Assembly (NCBI GenBank): GCA_002490705.1
Contig: DKUO01000050.1
Location: 1 to 45,782, forward strand
DNA from: Lachnospiraceae bacterium UBA7202
Lineage (GTDB): Bacteria > Bacillota > Clostridia > Lachnospirales > Lachnospiraceae
Direction of reading: 5' to 3'
DNA: 45,782 nt
Shown: positions 41,001 to 45,782 of the stretch, piece by piece
Position numbering within the stretch: the first letter of the stretch is position 1
Layout: each line of letters opens with the position of its first letter
The notes under the pieces: model-generated
Seen by the model: the letters and a program-made list of their open reading frames with translations, nothing else
What the model was told of the DNA's origin: nothing
Database searches by the model: none
Translations under genes and position numbers: made by a program

Positions 41001-41841
41001 GACGATTAAGGATACCAAGAAAAAGAGAGAAATTATTATCACTAACGACGAGACGGGCGAGTCTAAGACCTATCTGATTCCGTATGGTTCCAGAATCAAG
41101 GTGCTGGACGGCGCGACGCTGGAGGCCGGTGACGAGCTGACTGAGGGTAGTGTGAATCCCCATGATCTGTTGAAGATTAAGGGTATTCGTGCCGTGCAGG
41201 ATTACATGCTGCGCGAAGTACAGAGAGTGTACCGTCTCCAAGGTGTGGATATCTCTGACAAGCATATCGAGGTGATTGTCCGCCAGATGCTCAAGAAGGT
41301 GCGGATCGAGAACAATGGCGATACCGAATTTTTGCCGGGCACACTGGTAGACGTTCTGGATTATGAGGATATGAACGAGGAGCTGATCAGGGAAGGCAAG
41401 GAGCCTGCGGAGGGCAAGCAGATTCTGCTTGGTATTACCAAGGCGGCATTGGCGACCGATTCCTTCCTGTCGGCAGCGTCCTTCCAGGAAACCACGAAGG
41501 TGCTGACAGAGGCAGCCATCAAGGGTAAGGTAGATTCCCTGATCGGTTTGAAGGAGAATGTAATCATCGGCAAACTGATTCCGGCGGGCACCGGTATGAG
41601 GCGTTACCGCGATACCAGACTGAGTACCGATGAAAACCTGTTAAGCCGTCTGCATATGGAAGACGAGTTCGAGTTTGACGATGGTTCTCTTGAGGACGAG
41701 GATTTCGACCTCCCGGAGGATATGGAGGAGATCGATGATCTGGACGATGCGGAGGATGAAATCGACGATCTGGATGGCGTCGATGAGTTGGATGAACTCG
41801 CGGACGCTGAGGCGGAGCTTGAGCCTGAGGTAGTGGAGTAA
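38068..41841 (+). CDS. rpoC: DNA-directed RNA polymerase subunit beta-prime
   Basis: 1257 residues. The N-terminal zinc ribbon (CHCGKYKK...CDRCG), bridge helix and catalytic [12 protein letters not shown] with its three metal-binding Asp residues, and a second zinc site ([13 protein letters not shown]) are all visible, as is the trigger-loop region ([20 protein letters not shown]). The last 55-60 residues are almost entirely Asp, Glu and Leu, an acidic tail like that of rpoB next to it. GGAGG precedes the ATG at 38068. It is co-transcribed with rpoB. Confidence 0.98.
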   Translation: [1257 protein letters not shown]

Positions 41842-41868
41842 AAGCTGAACTGGTAAGATAAAAAGTAG

Positions 41869-41897
41869 TTGACAACGCATTCATGGGCAAGTATACT
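41869..41897 (+). promoter_or_regulatory. sigma-A promoter of rpsL-rpsG-fusA
   Basis: TTGACA (41869-41874), 17 bp, TATACT (41892-41897), within 60 bp of the rpoC stop. It starts the translation-factor block about 85 bp before rpsL. Confidence 0.85.
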
Positions 41898-41983
41898 AAT
41901 TTAGTGTGCACATGGGTGCGTTTTCTTTGTGCGCGCAAACAGTTTCTACTATAATAAATGTTTTGCAACAGGAGGTGAAAAGA

Positions 41984-42403
41984 ATGCCAACATTTAACCA
42001 GTTAGTCAGAAAGGGACGTCAGACATCCGTTAAGAAGTCTACGGCGCCTGCATTGTTAAAGGGTTACAATTCCCTTCACAAAGCAGCTACTGATACCGCT
42101 TCTCCGCAGAAGAGAGGTGTCTGCACCGCTGTTAAGACGGCAACCCCTAAAAAGCCTAACTCAGCGCTCAGAAAGATCGCCAGAGTGCGTCTTTCTAACG
42201 GAATTGAGGTGACAAGCTACATTCCCGGCGAGGGTCATAACCTGCAGGAGCATAGCGTTGTCCTGATTCGTGGCGGAAGAGTCAAAGACTTGCCCGGTAC
42301 AAGATACCATATCATCAGAGGTACACTGGATACCGCGGGAGTCGCTAACAGAAAGCAGGCTCGTTCCAAGTACGGCGCTAAGAGACCTAAAGCTTCAAAG
42401 TAG
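41984..42403 (+). CDS. rpsL: 30S ribosomal protein S12
   Basis: 139 residues from the ATG at 41984, which follows GGAGGTG; an upstream in-frame ATG at 41906 would add 26 residues unrelated to S12. Conserved MPTFNQLVRKGR, TPKKPNSALRK and GGRVKDLPGTRYH are present. The lysines that change in streptomycin-resistant strains (in PKKPNS and GRVKDL) are wild type. S12 lies in the decoding centre. Confidence 0.98.
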   Translation: MPTFNQLVRKGRQTSVKKSTAPALLKGYNSLHKAATDTASPQKRGVCTAVKTATPKKPNSALRKIARVRLSNGIEVTSYIPGEGHNLQEHSVVLIRGGRVKDLPGTRYHIIRGTLDTAGVANRKQARSKYGAKRPKASK

Positions 42404-42555
42404 GTTTTGGTGTATCAGTACCACAAACAGAACTAATTTAGTGTTGGGATTCTTTTTTATAGTTTTATAGGAAGAAATACCGCACGAACACATTGAATTA
42501 GAGGACACATGTGAGTACCTGAGATTTATTATTTATTAATAAGGAGGGAAGAATC

Positions 42556-43026
42556 GTGCCACGTAAAGGACATATTCCGAAGAGAGATGTATTAGCAGAT
42601 CCTTTATACAACAACAAGGTTGTGACGAAGCTTATCAACAACATCATGCTGGATGGTAAGAAGGGCGTTGCACAGAAGATTGTATATGGAGCGTTTGCAA
42701 AGGTGGAGGAGAAGGCCGGAAAACCGGCGCTCGACGTCTTCGAGGAGGCTATGAACAACATTATGCCGCTTCTGGAGGTAAAGGCGAGACGTATCGGCGG
42801 TGCAACCTATCAGGTGCCCATCGAAGTGCGCCCGGACAGACGTCAGGCTCTTGCGCTCCGCTGGCTGGTAATGTTTTCTCGTAAGAGAGGCGAGAAGACC
42901 ATGGAGCAGAGACTTGCAAACGAGATCTTAGACGCAGCGAACAACACAGGCGCAGCGGTTAAGAGAAAAGAAGATATGCACAAGATGGCAGAGGCGAACA
43001 AGGCTTTTGCGCACTATCGTTTCTAA
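42556..43026 (+). CDS. rpsG: 30S ribosomal protein S7
   Basis: 156 residues, starting with GTG at 42556 after AAGGAGG. Conserved MPRKGHIPKRDVLADPLY, GKKGVAQKIVY, GATYQVPIEVRPDRRQALALRW and NKAFAHYRF are present. It nucleates the head of the 30S subunit and, in other bacteria, represses the str operon. It lies 152 bp after rpsL; no separate promoter is obvious in that gap, though a T-rich tract follows rpsL. Confidence 0.98.
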   Translation: MPRKGHIPKRDVLADPLYNNKVVTKLINNIMLDGKKGVAQKIVYGAFAKVEEKAGKPALDVFEEAMNNIMPLLEVKARRIGGATYQVPIEVRPDRRQALALRWLVMFSRKRGEKTMEQRLANEILDAANNTGAAVKRKEDMHKMAEANKAFAHYRF

Positions 43027-43048
43027 GTAATATAAGGAGGAAAAAATC

Positions 43049-45166
43049 TTGGCTGGAAGAGAATATCCACTAGAGAGAACCAGAAATATCGGTATTATGG
43101 CTCATATCGATGCGGGTAAAACCACATTGACAGAGCGTATCCTTTATTATACTGGCGTAAACTATAAGATCGGTGATACTCACGAAGGCACAGCTACCAT
43201 GGACTGGATGGAGCAGGAGCAGGAGAGAGGTATCACGATCACATCAGCCGCTACCACGTGCCATTGGACTCTGGAAGAGAACTGTAAGCCGAAGCCCGGT
43301 GCATTGGAGCATCGTATCAATATCATTGATACTCCCGGTCACGTAGACTTCACAGTAGAGGTTGAGCGTTCACTCCGCGTACTTGATGGTGCTGTTGGCG
43401 TATTTTGTGCAAAGGGCGGTGTGGAGCCGCAGTCAGAGAACGTGTGGAGACAGGCTGATACCTACAATGTTCCCAGAATGGCGTTTATCAACAAGATGGA
43501 TATCTTGGGCGCTAATTTCTATGGGGCTGTAGAGCAGATCAGAACAAGACTGGGTAAAAATACTATTATCCTACAGCTGCCTATTGGCAAAGAGGATGAT
43601 TTCAAGGGAATCATTGATCTGTTTGAAATGAAAGCCTATATCTATAATGATGATAAGGGTGATGACATTTCTATCGTGGAGATTCCCGCTGATATGGTTG
43701 ATCAGGCCAATGAATACCGCGATCAGTTGATTGAGAAGGTATGCGAGCTGGACGACGATCTGACCATGATGTATCTGGAGGGCGAGGAGCCTTCCGTAGA
43801 GCAGCTTAAGGCGGCTCTCAGAAAAGGAACCTGCGAGTGTAAGGCAATCCCTGTATGCTGCGGTTCCGCTTACAGAAACAAGGGCGTACAGAAGCTTTTG
43901 GATGCGATCCTGGAGTATATGCCTGCGCCTACGGATATTGAGGCGATTAAGGGTACTGACATGGAGGGCAATGAGATCGTGAGACACTCCTCCGATGAGG
44001 AGCCTTTTGCAGCGCTTGCATTCAAGATTATGGCCGATCCCTTTGTCGGTAAGCTTGCATTCTTCCGTGTGTACTCCGGCACCTGCAATTCCGGTTCCTA
44101 TGTGTACAACGCGACGAAGGATAAAAAGGAGCGTATCGGACGTATCCTACAGATGCATGCAAATAAGAGAGCGGAACTTGATAAAGTGTATTCCGGCGAT
44201 ATTGCGGCAGCAGTAGGGTTTAAGTTCACCGCGACTGGCGATACTATTTGTGATGAACAGCATCCTGTTATTCTGGAATCCATGGAATTCCCGGAGCCCG
44301 TTATCGAGCTGGCAATCGAGCCTAAGACAAAAGCGGGTCAGGGTAAGATGGGTGAGGCTTTGGCAAAACTTGCCGAGGAGGATCCTACGTTCCGTGCACA
44401 CACAGATCAGGAGACGGGCCAGACGATCATTGCAGGTATGGGTGAGCTTCATTTGGAGATCATCGTTGACAGATTACTGCGCGAGTTCAAGGTGGAGGCT
44501 AATGTGGGCGCACCTCAGGTTGCCTACAAGGAGACCTTTACCAAGCCTGTGGATCAGGAGTACAAGTACGCGAAGCAGTCTGGCGGTCGTGGACAGTATG
44601 GTCACTGTAAGGTGAAATTCGAGCCCATGGATCCCAACGGAGAGGAGACATTCAAGTTTGAGAGTACCGTTGTCGGCGGTGCGATTCCGAAGGAGTATAT
44701 CCCTGCGGTGGGCGAAGGTATCGAGGAAGCTTCCAAGGCGGGTATCCTCGGCGGATTCCCCGTACTCGGCGTATCCGCAAACGTATACGACGGTTCCTAC
44801 CATGAGGTCGATTCTTCTGAAATGGCTTTCCACATTGCAGGTTCCATGTGCTTCAAGGAGGCTATGAAGAAGGCAAATCCCGTGCTGCTTGAGCCTATCA
44901 TGAAGGTGGAGGTAACGATGCCCGAAGAATATATGGGCGATGTAATCGGCGATATCAATTCCAGACGCGGCAGGATCGAGGGTATGGAGGATATCGGCGG
45001 AGGCAAGATGGTTAAGGGATATGTACCGCTTGCCGAAATGTTCGGTTATTCCACCGACTTACGTTCCAAGACACAGGGACGTGGAAACTATTCCATGTTC
45101 TTTGAGAAGTACGAACAGGTACCCAAGAGCGTTCAGGAAAAAGTATTGGCGGCAAAAGCCAAATAA
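43049..45166 (+). CDS. fusA: elongation factor G
   Basis: 705-residue GTPase driving ribosomal translocation. It begins with a TTG start codon (43049) seven bases after AAGGAGG, so an ATG-only reading would miss it. G1 motif AHIDAGKTT, G2 RGITITSAATT, G3 DTPGHVDF and G4 NKMD are present, followed by domains II-V (for example GMGELHLEIIVDRL and RGRIEGMEDIGGGKMVKGYVPLAEMFGY). It follows rpsG by 22 bp. Confidence 0.98.
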   Translation: MAGREYPLERTRNIGIMAHIDAGKTTLTERILYYTGVNYKIGDTHEGTATMDWMEQEQERGITITSAATTCHWTLEENCKPKPGALEHRINIIDTPGHVDFTVEVERSLRVLDGAVGVFCAKGGVEPQSENVWRQADTYNVPRMAFINKMDILGANFYGAVEQIRTRLGKNTIILQLPIGKEDDFKGIIDLFEMKAYIYNDDKGDDISIVEIPADMVDQANEYRDQLIEKVCELDDDLTMMYLEGEEPSVEQLKAALRKGTCECKAIPVCCGSAYRNKGVQKLLDAILEYMPAPTDIEAIKGTDMEGNEIVRHSSDEEPFAALAFKIMADPFVGKLAFFRVYSGTCNSGSYVYNATKDKKERIGRILQMHANKRAELDKVYSGDIAAAVGFKFTATGDTICDEQHPVILESMEFPEPVIELAIEPKTKAGQGKMGEALAKLAEEDPTFRAHTDQETGQTIIAGMGELHLEIIVDRLLREFKVEANVGAPQVAYKETFTKPVDQEYKYAKQSGGRGQYGHCKVKFEPMDPNGEETFKFESTVVGGAIPKEYIPAVGEGIEEASKAGILGGFPVLGVSANVYDGSYHEVDSSEMAFHIAGSMCFKEAMKKANPVLLEPIMKVEVTMPEEYMGDVIGDINSRRGRIEGMEDIGGGKMVKGYVPLAEMFGYSTDLRSKTQGRGNYSMFFEKYEQVPKSVQEKVLAAKAK

Positions 45167-45169
45167 TGC

Positions 45170-45198
45170 TTGAAAAACTTGGTAATCTTTAATATAAT
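45170..45198 (+). promoter_or_regulatory. sigma-A promoter of tuf
   Basis: TTGAAA (45170-45175), 17 bp, TATAAT (45193-45198), immediately after the fusA stop. It should give tuf extra transcription beyond readthrough. Confidence 0.8.
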
Positions 45199-45273
45199 CA
45201 ATGGTAGCGGATTCAATTTACCGGATGGTTATGAAAACAAGGACAGTAAATTATTTTAAGGAGGACTTTAGAA

Positions 45274-45782
45274 ATGGCTAAAGCTAAATTTGAGAGAAAC
45301 AAACCCCATTGTAATATTGGCACCATCGGTCACGTTGACCATGGTAAAACAACTCTGACAGCAGCAATCACAAAGGTGCTGGCTGAGAGAGTTGCTGGTA
45401 ACACAGCTACTGATTTCGAGAATATCGATAAGGCTCCCGAAGAGAGAGAGAGAGGTATCACCATCTCTACCGCTCACGTTGAGTATGAGACAGAGAAGAG
45501 ACACTATGCGCACGTTGACTGCCCTGGCCATGCTGACTACGTTAAGAACATGATCACCGGTGCGGCTCAGATGGACGGCGCTATCCTCGTTGTAGCAGCT
45601 ACCGATGGCGTTATGGCACAGACCAAGGAGCACATCCTTCTGTCCCGTCAGGTAGGCGTGCCTTATATCGTAGTATTCATGAACAAGTGCGATATGGTAG
45701 ACGATCCCGAGCTGTTAGAGCTGGTTGAAATGGAGATCACAGAGCAGCTTGAGGAGTATGAGTTCACAGACTGCCCGATCAT
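45274..45782 (+). CDS. tuf: elongation factor Tu (3' end beyond window)
   Basis: The first 169 residues of EF-Tu, which delivers aminoacyl-tRNA to the ribosome. G1 GHVDHGKTT, G2 RERGITIST, G3 DCPGHADY and G4 NKCD are intact; the reading frame is open to the window edge, so the gene is cut by the boundary and not broken. AAGGAGG precedes the ATG at 45274. Confidence 0.97.
   Translation, partial: MAKAKFERNKPHCNIGTIGHVDHGKTTLTAAITKVLAERVAGNTATDFENIDKAPEERERGITISTAHVEYETEKRHYAHVDCPGHADYVKNMITGAAQMDGAILVVAATDGVMAQTKEHILLSRQVGVPYIVVFMNKCDMVDDPELLELVEMEITEQLEEYEFTDCPI

Noticed and set aside
42404..42555. Separate promoter for rpsG-fusA
   Set aside because: No -35/-10 pair with proper spacing was found in the 152-bp gap, so readthrough from the rpsL promoter is preferred.

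Overview
The window looks like a chromosomal segment of a motile, low- to mid-GC Gram-positive anaerobe of the class Clostridia, most likely family Lachnospiraceae. The evidence is a PPi-type phosphofructokinase, a csrA-flagellin pair, a Firmicute-type L10 leader, the rpmG-secE-nusG-rplKA / rplJL / rpoBC / rpsL-rpsG-fusA-tuf order, and strong AGGAGG ribosome binding sites. No rRNA, tRNA, CRISPR array or complete insertion sequence was found.

Layout. 126-1352: pfp. 1485-2306: a DNA segment of about 0.8 kb bounded by two inverted 37-bp sites and carrying a small tyrosine recombinase gene; it abuts csrA (2353-2655) and flagellin (2767-4275). 4567-5628: an Rpn/PD-(D/E)XK family protein with a long leader. 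5747-9130: LacI-type regulator and glycogen phosphorylase. 9137-11277 (minus): two tandem paralogous GT2-TPR glycosyltransferases. 11585-15853: a small HTH gene, glf, an MBOAT acyltransferase and an AlgX/DHHW-like protein, forming an exopolysaccharide operon. 15969-17585: an orphan biotin-enzyme carboxyltransferase with a perfect-consensus promoter. 17702-22106 (minus): two GH13 alpha-glucosidases and an AraC regulator. 22212-23525 (minus): a non-canonical FliD-like protein. 23910-26228: rpmG, secE, nusG, rplK, rplA. 26308-32769: an accessory block (aminotransferase, divergent MocR regulator, CapA-like protein, two unrecognised proteins) between the two ribosomal-protein blocks. 32958-45782: rplJ, rplL, rpoB, rpoC, rpsL, rpsG, fusA and the start of tuf.

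Main discovery candidate. The recombinase segment has the logic of the Salmonella Hin/fljBA flagellar switch, but it uses a tyrosine recombinase. It carries a near-consensus sigma-28 (SigD/FliA) promoter, TAAAGTAT-N11-TCCGATAT, at its left end. In the orientation given, this promoter points away from flagellin. Recombination between the inverted sites would turn it to drive csrA and flagellin. The flagellin leader also carries GGA-bearing hairpins and an ACAAGGA sequence overlapping its Shine-Dalgarno, as expected for CsrA repression. The window therefore seems to hold a self-contained ON/OFF flagellin switch with a translational brake, captured in what looks like the OFF state.

Second candidate. 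The rplK leader contains an insert of about 150 nt in which most bases fall into helices. Part of it (two hairpins inside a short outer stem) recurs with different but compensating stem sequences downstream of the carboxyltransferase gene.

How the genes work together. Glycogen phosphorylase, the alpha-glucosidases and PPi-PFK form an alpha-glucan-to-glycolysis set with LacI and AraC regulators nearby. Flagellin, CsrA and the FliD-like protein form a motility set. The glf-MBOAT-AlgX-like genes suggest a galactofuranose-containing, O-acylated surface polysaccharide. The remainder is the transcription and translation core.
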